Shown here piece by piece: positions 35,688 to 43,719 of a stretch of DNA of 64,000 nucleotides (position 1 is the first letter of the stretch; every line of letters starts with the position of its first letter). Where the stretch lies: the NCBI GenBank assembly GCA_937991535.1, contig CALKHN010000102.1, positions 1 to 64,000 of the forward strand, written 5' to 3'. Source of the stretch: an uncultured Sphingobacteriales bacterium (GTDB lineage: Bacteria; Bacteroidota; Bacteroidia; Chitinophagales; Chitinophagaceae). The notes under the pieces are model-generated. The model was given only the letters and a program-made list of their open reading frames with translations, was not told where the DNA came from and did no database searches. The position numbers and the translations under genes are program-made.

Positions 35688-36254
35688 TCATGTACGGATA
35701 GCATCAATAGCCTTGCGGTGCGGGGCGCCTAATTTTTTGAATTGTGTTGGCGTCATGCCTGTTAATTTTTTGAACTGGTTGCTCAAATGCTGGGTGCTGC
35801 TGTAACCCAAATTAAAAGCGATCTGGTTTAAAGACAGTTCGTTGTACATAAGCCATTCCTTAACCTTTTCTATTTTTTGCAAAATAAAGAATTGCTCAAT
35901 GGTGATGCCCTCCACTTCAGAGAATAATTTGCTGAGAGAGGAATAGTCTCTGAATATTTTTTTGCCCAGGAATTTGCTTACGCTAAAATGACCTTCTACA
36001 TTTCCCTGCTGCACTTTGCCAATCAGGAGGTTTTTGATTTTTTCGATCAATTGCATTTTCCGGTCGTCTAACAATTCAAAACCATTTTTGTTAAGCGCTG
36101 CCGAAAACTGTTCCAGTTTCTTCTTTCCGGGGTCCCTGGTTAATTCTATTTCTCCAAGACGAACATAATGCGTTTGCAGAGCACTATCCTTAAGAATTTG
36201 CTCCACCGAACTGATACAGCGCGGACAAACCATATTTTTAATAATAAGTTTCAT
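35688..36254 (-). CDS. AraC-type regulator with N-terminal HMA-like metal domain
   Basis: A 188-residue regulator that joins an HMA-like ferredoxin fold (residues 1-65, metal site MVCPRC with Cys10 and Cys13) to an AraC DNA-binding domain (about 85-185). The last HTH reads LNQIAFNLGYSSTQHLSNQF then KKLTGMTPTQFKKL. The fusion implies direct sensing of Cu(I) or another thiophilic metal. It lies directly upstream of copA and the HMA/nirK pair on the same strand, and the promoter of that pair carries direct repeats fit for an AraC protein. The linker is a short helical stretch. Ligand and targets are inferred from architecture and place, not proven. Confidence 0.9.
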   Translation of the reverse strand: MKLIIKNMVCPRCISSVEQILKDSALQTHYVRLGEIELTRDPGKKKLEQFSAALNKNGFELLDDRKMQLIEKIKNLLIGKVQQGNVEGHFSVSKFLGKKIFRDYSSLSKLFSEVEGITIEQFFILQKIEKVKEWLMYNELSLNQIAFNLGYSSTQHLSNQFKKLTGMTPTQFKKLGAPHRKAIDAIRT

Positions 36255-36263
36255 AAACTATAC

Positions 36264-36563
36264 CTATTGATCAGATTTATGCCACACATCCGCATATTCA
36301 TGCGGGTGTCGTTTAAATTGTGCATGTACATAAGGACAAAGCGGAATCACTTTCAATTCATTCTTGCGGGCATGATCCACCATGGCAGCCAGCAATTGTT
36401 TTGCCAGGCCTTTGCCTTCCGCTTTTGGCAACACTTCAGTATGGTACACCGTTAGTAAGCCGTTAGAAATGCTTACCACCATTTCCGCTACCTGTTCTTC
36501 CCCATCTGAAATATAAAAATGTCCATGTCCTTTGTCGTTCAGTTGCAGTTTGACGTCTTCCAT
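36264..36563 (-). CDS. GNAT-like N-acetyltransferase (YjdJ type)
   Basis: A 99-residue minimal acetyltransferase. The acetyl-CoA loop is visible as KAEGKGLAKQLLAAMVDHARK (about 57-77; the core is Gly-x-Gly with following helix). VYHTEVLP precedes it, and VIPLCPYVHAQFKRHPEYxD-like sequence closes the fold, which is diagnostic of the YjdJ/NATD1 group. The substrate is unknown; these proteins are small and widespread. It sits nine bases upstream of the AraC-HMA gene, so the two are probably co-transcribed, although no functional link is evident. Confidence 0.9.
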   Translation of the reverse strand: MEDVKLQLNDKGHGHFYISDGEEQVAEMVVSISNGLLTVYHTEVLPKAEGKGLAKQLLAAMVDHARKNELKVIPLCPYVHAQFKRHPHEYADVWHKSDQ

Positions 36564-36694
36564 AAAAAACAGAATTAAAATAGTAAGAACTCAGATTCCC
36601 ATAATGTTGATATTGTTATTTTTCATGTCTCATCAAAATCCTTTCTATACGCATATCGGGTATAAACCGGCTAATGACTGCGAACAGATAATGG

Positions 36695-37441
36695 CTATAC
36701 GAGAAAAAACTCAAGCCATTTTTTCCCCTTTTTATCTGTCAGTTCATTAATCTCATCGTCAATCTCATACATATATGTGTATATTCCATCATCCTTTACG
36801 TGCACATACCTGCCGGCCTTATTCATACTAACCGGGCGTTTTTCATAGTACTTTTCAAAATAGGCTTTTGCTTCCTGCTGCTCCGGGGGAATAGCATCAA
36901 GATTGATCACCCTGTCTGTATTATCAAACAATTCCTCTGCGGTAATAGCGGAGTGCCGGCGTTTGTGCTCCTTCTTTTTATGCAAGGTACGGTAATGCGG
37001 CGCTTCTATACGGGTAAGATGGCTGGCGTGCGCCGGAAGATCCTTATTTACTTCCTGAACAAAATAAACAGCTACCGCCACATTCTCCCAGGGCTTCGCA
37101 TTTTTTTGAAGATGTGTGATCACTGCAAACAGGCTCAACGCTTCTGCATCTAATAAATAACTCAGCATTTCATTAATGGCCGCCGGTATATAACCCACCT
37201 TTTTACCCTGCCAGTGAAGGGCTATAGCGCAATCATCGTGCATGTTGCCTGGCTCTCTGGCCAGCTCCAGCAAATCGCCCTCTTTCATACTATCCAGTAG
37301 CTGCATCCCCTCATAATGTCTGAAACCGGCAACAAAGCTTTGTAGCAGGTAAATCTTCCTGAATTCCTTAGTAAGAGAAACAGGTAGCCGGCCAACAGTA
37401 ACGGAAGCGATCAAACGCTTTAGAAAATCAGAACGATCCAC
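36695..37441 (-). CDS. HIRAN-domain protein
   Basis: A 248-residue protein with a HIRAN domain at about residues 30-120: FVAGFRHYEG, then LARPGNMHDDCAIAL-like LAREPGNMHDDCAIAL, and GKKVGYIPAAINEML. HIRAN domains recognise 3-prime ends or stalled forks in SWI/SNF proteins such as HLTF, and they also occur alone in bacteria with unknown roles. The C-terminal half has a basic stretch (HKKKEHKRRHS) and ends in a small domain of unknown type. No helicase or nuclease is adjacent. The cellular role is therefore open. Confidence 0.88.
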   Translation of the reverse strand: MDRSDFLKRLIASVTVGRLPVSLTKEFRKIYLLQSFVAGFRHYEGMQLLDSMKEGDLLELAREPGNMHDDCAIALHWQGKKVGYIPAAINEMLSYLLDAEALSLFAVITHLQKNAKPWENVAVAVYFVQEVNKDLPAHASHLTRIEAPHYRTLHKKKEHKRRHSAITAEELFDNTDRVINLDAIPPEQQEAKAYFEKYYEKRPVSMNKAGRYVHVKDDGIYTYMYEIDDEINELTDKKGKKWLEFFLV

Positions 37442-37522
37442 GGTGTAAGGGGTTGGGTGTAGTTGTGAAATTAAGAAAATTATTTGTATACCGCCTGCAC
37501 ATGTTAGCTGATTAATGAGCCA

Positions 37523-38557
37523 TTAAAACACTATACTTTTTGTCCAGGTTATTCCACTGATGTCCGTAAGCGTTAACATGTAATTCCCCGCTGGCAAATC
37601 GCTAAGCGTGTTATCGCGAATTGTTAATTGGGCCCTGGCTCCCAGGGGGATCACCAGGCTGTGTTTACCCGGCTTTACGCTGGCAACATATTTATTGGCG
37701 ATGTTATTCTCCGGAAACGCAGCTAAATCTCTATTATCTTTTTCCAGAATGATATTCCCGTTGATGTCGGTTAAAGTTATGCCAATCAAAAAAGAGCCGT
37801 ATACATCGGCGCCTTCCACTCTAAACACGCTAAAGGAAAGTATGTCGTTATCAATACCCGCTTCTGCGATTTCTATTTTGGGCTTTACCGATTTATTGTG
37901 CAAAGTTCCCCAAACACCACCATGAAAATATTGGTTGGTAAGAAGGCTGATACCCAAAATAATGGCAGCGCCTGAAAATACAATTTTATGCAAACGTTTT
38001 GTTTGAATGGGTAATACCCCGGAACCCAGCCACACAAACCATTTTTGTTGCGTTAATTTCAATGATTTTGAACCAAGCCAGTAGTCCAGCGAATGCTTTC
38101 CACTGCCGGAAAAGAATATTGTAAACCCTGCGGCTATACCCAATATTCCAATTTGCCATTCATCCAAACAGGTGGTACCCAGCCACCCGGAACCCAGTAA
38201 AATACCCATAGCAAGACTGAATACGCCAATGCTCATAAGCCTGGTAAACAATCCAAGCATAAAAAGTAAACCCACAATGCCTTCAATGATGGTAAAAACG
38301 GCCATTGCCCACCACAAACTTTCAGGATGGGTTACCATGTATTCTATTATGGGTTTTATACCTAATGCGTTAGGCAGGAAATGATTAAATTTTTCGCCAA
38401 CATAACCCGTTCCGCCGGGATCTAATTTATTTTCCAAAACCAGTCTCCGCCAAAAAGCCGAAAAATAAGTCCATCCTGTAACCAGGCGTAATGCCAGCGT
38501 AAACAAGCCAGCTATCATAAATGAAGATGCGTTATTGTTGTTATTATTCATGTGCAA
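37523..38557 (-). CDS. DoxD-DoxA fusion (thiosulfate:quinone oxidoreductase type)
   Basis: A 344-residue membrane protein. Residues 12-190 form a DoxD/DoxX-type bundle with several TM helices (LALRLVTGWTYFSAFWRR, then GTTCLDEWQIGILGIAAGF). Residues 200-344 contain another TM helix and a periplasmic beta-rich part like the DoxA small subunit (KPGKHSLVIPLGARAQLTI, then YMLTLTDISG). In Acidianus these are two subunits of thiosulfate:quinone oxidoreductase, and in Bacteroidota they often form one chain. The substrate here is not known. A 16-base palindrome (CCGGAT-ATTC-ATCCGG) lies 21 bases upstream of the start. Confidence 0.85.
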   Translation of the reverse strand: MHMNNNNNNASSFMIAGLFTLALRLVTGWTYFSAFWRRLVLENKLDPGGTGYVGEKFNHFLPNALGIKPIIEYMVTHPESLWWAMAVFTIIEGIVGLLFMLGLFTRLMSIGVFSLAMGILLGSGWLGTTCLDEWQIGILGIAAGFTIFFSGSGKHSLDYWLGSKSLKLTQQKWFVWLGSGVLPIQTKRLHKIVFSGAAIILGISLLTNQYFHGGVWGTLHNKSVKPKIEIAEAGIDNDILSFSVFRVEGADVYGSFLIGITLTDINGNIILEKDNRDLAAFPENNIANKYVASVKPGKHSLVIPLGARAQLTIRDNTLSDLPAGNYMLTLTDISGITWTKSIVF

Positions 38558-38577
38558 TTGTTTAAAATATCCTCCTG

Positions 38578-38593
38578 CCGGATATTCATCCGG
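38578..38593 (-). promoter_or_regulatory. palindrome upstream of the DoxD-DoxA gene
   Basis: A perfect inverted repeat, CCGGAT-ATTC-ATCCGG, lies between the small hypothetical gene and the DoxD-DoxA gene. No T run follows on the minus strand, so it is more likely an operator or a leader hairpin than a terminator. An AGGAGG follows it, but 13 bases from the start codon is far for a ribosome site. Confidence 0.35.
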
Positions 38594-38658
38594 GAAATAA
38601 AAAGCCCATTAAGTCCTATGCTTATTGCAATAAAATAACCGGTGAAGAAAGGAGGATA

Positions 38659-39048
38659 TCAAACCAACAGCTTCCGGTGCCGGAGAAATAAAGGAATGCG
38701 ATCTCTGAATGATGTACTAACAAAAAAATAACCTGATTTGTATTGAAAGGCATGGATCAGCAGCAGGGGAATTGCTGCAAATAAAACCATTAGCAGAGGA
38801 ATCGTCTTTTTAATGTGCGCCGGTACTGCAGCGTCTTTTAGTTCGTTCAAAGAAGTACAGTTGTTTACCATGCTGAGTTTAGAAACACTCACTGGTGAAA
38901 CAGGAAGGTTCAATGAAACTTTAACCGCTCTTTTTACCTGGCACGACAGCAGGAAAGCAAGCACAAATGTCACGCATGTAAAAAGAATTTTGAGTGTGGT
39001 ATATGAGTGAGGTTTGCTGATTATTTTATGTTTTTTGCAAGGATACAA
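38659..39048 (-). CDS. hypothetical membrane protein
   Basis: A 129-residue protein I do not recognise. It has two hydrophobic segments (about 19-36 and 84-102) and a central polar region (SLNLPVSPVSVSKLSMVNNC) that would lie outside the cytoplasm, with a basic C-terminus. The first segment ends in LLSC, which resembles a lipobox but follows a long basic start. It lies in line between the HxlR gene (55-base gap) and the DoxD-DoxA gene (101-base gap). Coding is likely but not certain. Confidence 0.5.
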   Translation of the reverse strand: MYPCKKHKIISKPHSYTTLKILFTCVTFVLAFLLSCQVKRAVKVSLNLPVSPVSVSKLSMVNNCTSLNELKDAAVPAHIKKTIPLLMVLFAAIPLLLIHAFQYKSGYFFVSTSFRDRIPLFLRHRKLLV

Positions 39049-39103
39049 CTTATTTAATTCTTTGCTCCTGAAGGTTTGTTAAATATAAACACATGCAGTT
39101 GAT

Positions 39104-39490
39104 TTATTTCTTTAATGAACGCTGTAAGATATTTTTTCTATGCAATACCCCCCACTTCCTTAACGATTCAATTACCCCGTTGAGCGATTTACTGTGCGGT
39201 GTTAAGGCATACGTAACTTTAACAGGATATGCGTCTTCCACCGTGCGCTTTACAAGCCCGTTTATTTCAAGGTCGCGGAGTTCCTTAGACAGCATTCTGT
39301 CGGTAATTCCGTGAACCTCTTTTGATATTTCCCCGAAACGCTTTTCACCAAAAGTTAATGCTACGATGATCGGAAGTTTCCATTTGCCATTCAACACATC
39401 CAATGCATCCCTTATTGGTCGCAACATCCCCATGCATTCAGAGGTTCTGGGTTCAATTGACTTTTCTATTTTTTTTTGTTTAGCTATCAT
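39104..39490 (-). CDS. HxlR-family (YodB-like) transcriptional regulator
   Basis: A 128-residue winged-helix repressor. I place the start at ATG 39488-39490 (MIAKQKKIEKS); the longer frame adds ten residues that overlap the operator. The single Cys19 precedes the DALDVLNGKWKLPII helix, at the place where YodB and related sensors keep the redox Cys. RFGEISKEVHGITDRMLSKEL is the recognition region and VKVTYALTPHSKSL the wing. Family members respond to quinones, diamide or aldehydes. It is divergent from the pirin gene across a palindrome-rich promoter, so autorepression and control of pirin are likely. Confidence 0.93.
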   Translation of the reverse strand: MIAKQKKIEKSIEPRTSECMGMLRPIRDALDVLNGKWKLPIIVALTFGEKRFGEISKEVHGITDRMLSKELRDLEINGLVKRTVEDAYPVKVTYALTPHSKSLNGVIESLRKWGVLHRKNILQRSLKK

Positions 39491-39493
39491 AAA

Positions 39494-39555
39494 GTATAGT
39501 ACTATACACCCGTATAGCACTTACAAATGTATAGTAAAAACCAGTAACTTTGCAA
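39494..39555. promoter_or_regulatory. divergent hxlR/pirin promoters with palindromic operators
   Basis: The minus-strand promoter has a TTG (39553-39555), a 21-base spacer and TACATTTG (39524-39531), an exact match. The plus-strand promoter has TAACTTTG (39545-39552), also exact, with TTA 21 bases upstream. Between them and the hxlR start lies a perfect palindrome, GTATAGT-ACTATAC (39494-39507), and further GTATAG units at 39512 and 39529. The segment GCACTTACAAATGTATAGTA resembles the YodB box of Bacillus in reverse. Confidence 0.7.
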
Positions 39556-39676
39556 TAATAAATTAAGTCCCCGTGAAACAGGGCAAGGGACTTAAAAAAA
39601 CAAACCTTTTTTATTAACAGGTTGCTGAACTCAGGAAACGAATCAGAACTGATATATAACATTAAAAGAAAACATT

Positions 39677-40540
39677 ATGGCTATCAAAAGAAATTTAATA
39701 AGTATTCAAACGCCCCCGTCTCAGCCGGGATTCCTGGGGGCAGGACATACAGCCCGGGCTGTTATTCAGACCGGTTATACACAAAGTGATCCTTTCATTT
39801 TACTAATGGATGATGTGCTTGATAAAAAAGATGAAGTGCCGGTGGGTGGGCCACATCCACATGCCGGGTTTGAAACCGTTAGTCTGCTGATTGAAGGCGA
39901 AATGGGCAATGGCGCTCATAAAATGGAAGCCGGCGGTTTGCAGATAATGACAGCGGGTAGCGGTGTTGTTCACACGGAAACCATTGAAAAGAAAGCGAAA
40001 ATGCGTCTTATGCAGTTGTGGTTAACCCTCCCAAAAGATAAAAGGTGGACAATGCCAAAGCTGCAGGATTTACCTTTGAAAAATGTTCCAAAAGTATCCG
40101 AAAATGGATTAAACATAAGGATTTATAGCGGTTCGTTTGCAGGGGTCTCCTCACCCGTATCCAATTATGTTCCCCTGATACTGGCCGACATTCAAATGCA
40201 GGCAGGCACATCAACGCTGCAAAATATTCCATCGTCGTTCACTACTTTTTTATATGTACTGGAAGGAAGTTTAAAAGTAGGTGATGATGATAAGATGATC
40301 AATCAAAACCAGGTTGGCTGGCTGGATAGATATACCGACAACTCTTTAAGTGAATTAAGATTGACTGCCGGCGACACCGGGGTTCGTTTTCTTTTATATT
40401 CAGCACAGCCACAAGGCGACCCTATCGTTTCTCACGGCCCTTTTATTGGAGACCATGATGAAGATATTGCGCGACTATACAGCGAATACCGCCAGGGCAA
40501 AATGAATGACATTTCATTTTTTGCCGGTGCTAACCAGTGA
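39677..40540 (+). CDS. pirin-family bicupin protein
   Basis: A 287-residue pirin. The N-terminal cupin has the metal site in GGPHPHAGFETVSLLIEGE (about 57-75: two His and the Glu) and the later His in GVVHTETIEKKAKMRLMQLW. The C-terminal half (about 170-287) is the second, ligand-poor cupin. Some pirins, such as E. coli YhhW, have quercetin 2,3-dioxygenase activity, and human pirin is a redox sensor. Here the divergent HxlR regulator and following flavin oxidoreductase suggest a role with aromatic or quinone compounds (inference). Confidence 0.93.
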   Translation: MAIKRNLISIQTPPSQPGFLGAGHTARAVIQTGYTQSDPFILLMDDVLDKKDEVPVGGPHPHAGFETVSLLIEGEMGNGAHKMEAGGLQIMTAGSGVVHTETIEKKAKMRLMQLWLTLPKDKRWTMPKLQDLPLKNVPKVSENGLNIRIYSGSFAGVSSPVSNYVPLILADIQMQAGTSTLQNIPSSFTTFLYVLEGSLKVGDDDKMINQNQVGWLDRYTDNSLSELRLTAGDTGVRFLLYSAQPQGDPIVSHGPFIGDHDEDIARLYSEYRQGKMNDISFFAGANQ

Positions 40541-40624
40541 ACAGACGACAATGATTTTTTGATTTTGTAAAACAAGCAGCAACAGAACCCGCTATAATAT
40601 AAAAAAGAGGGAATTAAAATTACA

Positions 40625-41626
40625 ATGAAACTAAAAAATATACCTTATTCGATCTTAGAACTGGCGGCTGTTTCCAACGGAAGCACCCCGGCAGAAACTT
40701 TTAAAAAGAGCCTTAGCCTGGCGCAACAGGCAGAGGACTTTGGGTACACGCGTTTTTGGCTGGCAGAGCATCATAATGCGGTTGGTATTGCCAGTTCGGC
40801 TACCGCGGTGCTCATTGGCTATATCGCAGGCGGAACAAAAAAGATAAGAGTTGGTTCCGGTGGAATTATGCTTCCCAATCACTCCCCGCTTATCGTGGCC
40901 GAACAATTCGGCACTTTAGGTTCACTTTATCCCAACCGTATTGATCTGGGACTGGGAAGGGCGCCGGGTACAGACCAGGTTACAGCTCAGGCCATTCGTT
41001 CAGACAGGATGCAGTCGGTATATAGATTCCCGGAAGAAATAAGCCAGATCCAGCAATATTTTTCCCCGGCAAACAGTACTGCCAAAGTACGGGTTACCGT
41101 TGCCGAAGGAGTGAATGTTCCCCTGTATGTTTTGGGTTCCAGCACCGACAGTGCACACCTGGCGGCAGCAAAAGGATTACCTTATGCCTTTGCCAGTCAT
41201 TTTGCACCCACCCATATGTTTGAAGCCCTTACTATTTACTACAATAATTTTCAGCCGTCGGAATTTTTGAAAGAGCCTTATACCATTGCATGTATCAATG
41301 TTATGGCAGCAGATACCAATGAAAAGGCGGAAAAAATTTCAACTTCTTTGATCCGCATGTTTCTTGCAGTATTTACCGGAATTTCCACATATCTCCAGGA
41401 ACCCACCGATATGACACCTGAGTTGCGCGGGCTAATGGAAAACCCCGCCTTACAGCAAATGCTGAAATACAGCTTTGCCGGCAATAAGGAAACAGTGAAG
41501 AAAAAGACCGAAGACTTTCTAACGCAAACAGGAGTGAACGAGATCATGGCCGTCTCTAATATTTATGATCATGAAGACAGAGTGACCTCTTACAGGATAT
41601 TTTCTGAAATAATGAGGGAAATATGA
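40625..41626 (+). CDS. LLM-class flavin-dependent oxidoreductase (MsnO8-like)
   Basis: A 333-residue luciferase-like TIM-barrel flavoprotein. Diagnostic parts are FWLAEHHNAVGIASSATAV (about 39-57), RVGSGGIMLPNHSPLIVAEQF (about 75-95) and RIDLGLGRAPGTDQ (about 106-119). It uses reduced flavin to oxidise or, in some members, reduce an organic substrate that is unknown here. It lies 84 bases after pirin in the same direction and is probably co-transcribed. Its TGA is directly followed by the stop codon of the convergent MhqO gene, with no base between. Confidence 0.92.
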   Translation: MKLKNIPYSILELAAVSNGSTPAETFKKSLSLAQQAEDFGYTRFWLAEHHNAVGIASSATAVLIGYIAGGTKKIRVGSGGIMLPNHSPLIVAEQFGTLGSLYPNRIDLGLGRAPGTDQVTAQAIRSDRMQSVYRFPEEISQIQQYFSPANSTAKVRVTVAEGVNVPLYVLGSSTDSAHLAAAKGLPYAFASHFAPTHMFEALTIYYNNFQPSEFLKEPYTIACINVMAADTNEKAEKISTSLIRMFLAVFTGISTYLQEPTDMTPELRGLMENPALQQMLKYSFAGNKETVKKKTEDFLTQTGVNEIMAVSNIYDHEDRVTSYRIFSEIMREI

Positions 41627-42562
41627 TTAACCAAGTGAAGGCAAAACCTTCTCAATTTCAGCCCTTGATGGTTCATACTGCTTTGGCAGTTTGAGATGTG
41701 TGCCCAGTTCATTCAACGGCTCATCTTTTGTAAACCCCGGATTATCTGTAGCCAGTTCAAACAATACGCCGCCGGGTTCCCGGAAATATAAAGAGAAGAA
41801 ATAATCCCGGTCAATTTTTGGTGTAATACCCAGACCTTTTGCAGCAATCTTTTCACGATAATCCATTAAAACATCATCATCTTTCACCCTAAAAGCAATA
41901 TGATGATTGGTTCCTGCGGCATTATAACCGGCCGGCAACTGAGGAAGTTCTGCAATATCTACGATTGCGGCGGTTTCTATAGCATCTGTTATAAAACGAT
42001 ACCGGTTCCCATCCTGTTTCAGCAGTTTATAACCCAGTACACCGGTTAATATTTCCGCTGTGGCGTTTACACTTTTTAAGGTTAACGTAACACTTTGAAA
42101 CCCTTTTATGGCTGCATCGGCTTTTACTTCTTCCGTTTCCCATGGTTTTCTGTTGTCTTCAGTATTTGAAACAACCAGATCAATATTCAAACCATCGGGA
42201 TCCCGGAAAGGAAGGTATTGTTCGCCAAATTTTTCTGCAGGTTCACCATGTTTTATATTGAATTTCTTAAAACGGTCTGCCCAAAATGTAAGGCTGTTTT
42301 TGGGAACGGAATAACCGATATCGGTTGCCATACCCACACCTGTACGCCCCTGGCCAATGCCTTCCCATGGGAAGAAGGTGAGGATGGTACCCGGCGTTCC
42401 CTTTTCATCGCCGAAATAAAAATGGTAGGTGCCGGGGTCATCAAAGTTCACGGTCTTCTTAACCATTCTTAAACCGAGAACCTTTGTATAAAATTCATAA
42501 TTGCGCTTTGCATTACCGGCAATGGCGGTGATGTGATGCAAACCCAGTATTTTATTTTCCAT
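41627..42562 (-). CDS. ring-cleaving dioxygenase, VOC superfamily (MhqO-like, copy 2)
   Basis: A 311-residue paralogue of the protein at 29246-30199, with the same two VOC domains. Metal ligands lie in GLHHITAIAG (residues 8-17), NHHIAFRV (about 217) and EPGGVLFELAT (about 265). The MVKKTVNFDDPGTYHFYFG fingerprint places it in the MhqO/LinE group. It follows the DsbA-like gene by 59 bases and would share its Fnr-like promoter. The copies differ through most of their surface, so they probably take different quinones or arose long ago. Confidence 0.93.
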   Translation of the reverse strand: MENKILGLHHITAIAGNAKRNYEFYTKVLGLRMVKKTVNFDDPGTYHFYFGDEKGTPGTILTFFPWEGIGQGRTGVGMATDIGYSVPKNSLTFWADRFKKFNIKHGEPAEKFGEQYLPFRDPDGLNIDLVVSNTEDNRKPWETEEVKADAAIKGFQSVTLTLKSVNATAEILTGVLGYKLLKQDGNRYRFITDAIETAAIVDIAELPQLPAGYNAAGTNHHIAFRVKDDDVLMDYREKIAAKGLGITPKIDRDYFFSLYFREPGGVLFELATDNPGFTKDEPLNELGTHLKLPKQYEPSRAEIEKVLPSLG

Positions 42563-42621
42563 GATATATGTTTTAAAAACGTGCTTGCTTGTAATAAGTA
42601 AATATTCAGGTTACGCTTCAG

Positions 42622-43539
42622 CTATTTTTTCAGCCACAACGGCCCATTTTTCGATTCGTACTTTCCTATCTTTTGCTGCATATACAAATCATTTAAAAGA
42701 ACTGCTGCTTCTTCCGTGTTATTATTAACCAATACCGAAAATTCCTTTGTGGTAAGCGTAGGGTAATGGCTGAATATATTTTCCCAGGATGTATCAATGA
42801 TCTTTTTGAGGGCGTTCGGATATAACTTCAATAAAGCCTGCTCGTATTGCTTATACGGTTTGGAGCCATATACCAAAAACCGGTTATTGTCTTCATCGGT
42901 AAAAAATATACTCGGAAAACCCCTAACGCCCAATTGTTTCGCCAGAGAAAGATCTTCTTCAAACAATGCTTTGGCACTGCCTTCAAAATCAGTTTTAAAC
43001 TTTTCAATATCCAGTCCTGTTTGCAACGCAGCCTGCAGCAGGTGTTCCCATTTGGTAGTGTTCTTCTTTTCCATAAAAACCATTTCCTTTATCCTTCTCA
43101 AAAAAAGCAATGCTTTTTCTGTTCCCTGTAATTGCGCGGCTTTAAAAGCAATGGAAGGCGGATACGAAGACCCTAAAGGATCTTCAAGCCACAGGTCGCC
43201 ATCAATGGGCATTTCATAATAAGCGCCCGCTTCATCCCAATGTTGTGCAACACTGGCTGGGCCACTTACATCTCTTCCGCCATACACATCCCATCTTTTC
43301 AGTAAGCCACCCATTTTATACTCTATATCAAAATATTCGCCATATTCCAATTTCAGCTTCCGCAGTTGGGGCTCAATACCCCAGCAGGACGAACAAATAG
43401 GGTCGGTAAAATAAAGGATCCGCACTTTATTCTGTGTGGCCGCCGTATTGATACCGTTACCGGATGTATAAGCGCCAGGTATTTCGCAAATACCCGTTTC
43501 CGGATCGCACATCATGGGATTGATTTGTTCTTTATTCAT
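42622..43539 (-). CDS. DsbA-family thioredoxin-fold protein (SpxH/YjbH-like)
   Basis: A 305-residue cytoplasmic DsbA-fold protein. I place the start at ATG 43537-43539 (MNKEQINPMMCDPETG), the usual Bacteroidota N-terminus; the longer frame has no family support. After a Cys pair (CDPETGIC) comes the active site DPICSSCWG (CxxC near residue 57-60), an inserted helical domain, the cis-Pro region GVRGFPSIFF (about 205) and a helical C-terminus. YjbH/SpxH members deliver the thiol-stress regulator Spx to ClpXP in Firmicutes. Bacteroidota members have unknown clients. It heads an operon with the second MhqO gene behind an Fnr-like double site. Confidence 0.88.
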   Translation of the reverse strand: MNKEQINPMMCDPETGICEIPGAYTSGNGINTAATQNKVRILYFTDPICSSCWGIEPQLRKLKLEYGEYFDIEYKMGGLLKRWDVYGGRDVSGPASVAQHWDEAGAYYEMPIDGDLWLEDPLGSSYPPSIAFKAAQLQGTEKALLFLRRIKEMVFMEKKNTTKWEHLLQAALQTGLDIEKFKTDFEGSAKALFEEDLSLAKQLGVRGFPSIFFTDEDNNRFLVYGSKPYKQYEQALLKLYPNALKKIIDTSWENIFSHYPTLTTKEFSVLVNNNTEEAAVLLNDLYMQQKIGKYESKNGPLWLKK

Positions 43540-43590
43540 TTTAATTGTTTTTTCTATTAACAATCTGAACCTGTTTTGTTTTCGATACTG

Positions 43591-43680
43591 CAAAGCTACG
43601 CCAGGCCGATGTTTACAGCATTGCTTGCAAGCAAGAAAAAGCATTGACAAACGTCAATGCCGACTATTGATAATGATCAA
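43591..43680 (-). promoter_or_regulatory. tandem Fnr-like sites and promoter of the DsbA/MhqO operon
   Basis: On the minus strand TAGCTTTG (43591-43598) is an exact -7 element with no proper -33 TTG. The palindrome GCATTGAC-AAAC-GTCAATGC (43641-43660) is perfect over 20 bases and centred 56 bases upstream of the -7 middle. A second palindrome, TTGAT-AATG-ATCAA (43667-43680), equals the E. coli FNR consensus and is centred exactly 23 bases further out. The first site falls near -62, a class I activator position. Confidence 0.75.
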
Positions 43681-43719
43681 CGGAAGTAGTAACCCGTGTT
43701 GCGTTCAGGAAAGTGCAAA

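Noticed and set aside
29246..42562. Recent duplication of the MhqO gene
   Set aside because: The two proteins share family motifs but differ along most of their length, and their neighbours differ, so they are old paralogues and not a recent copy.
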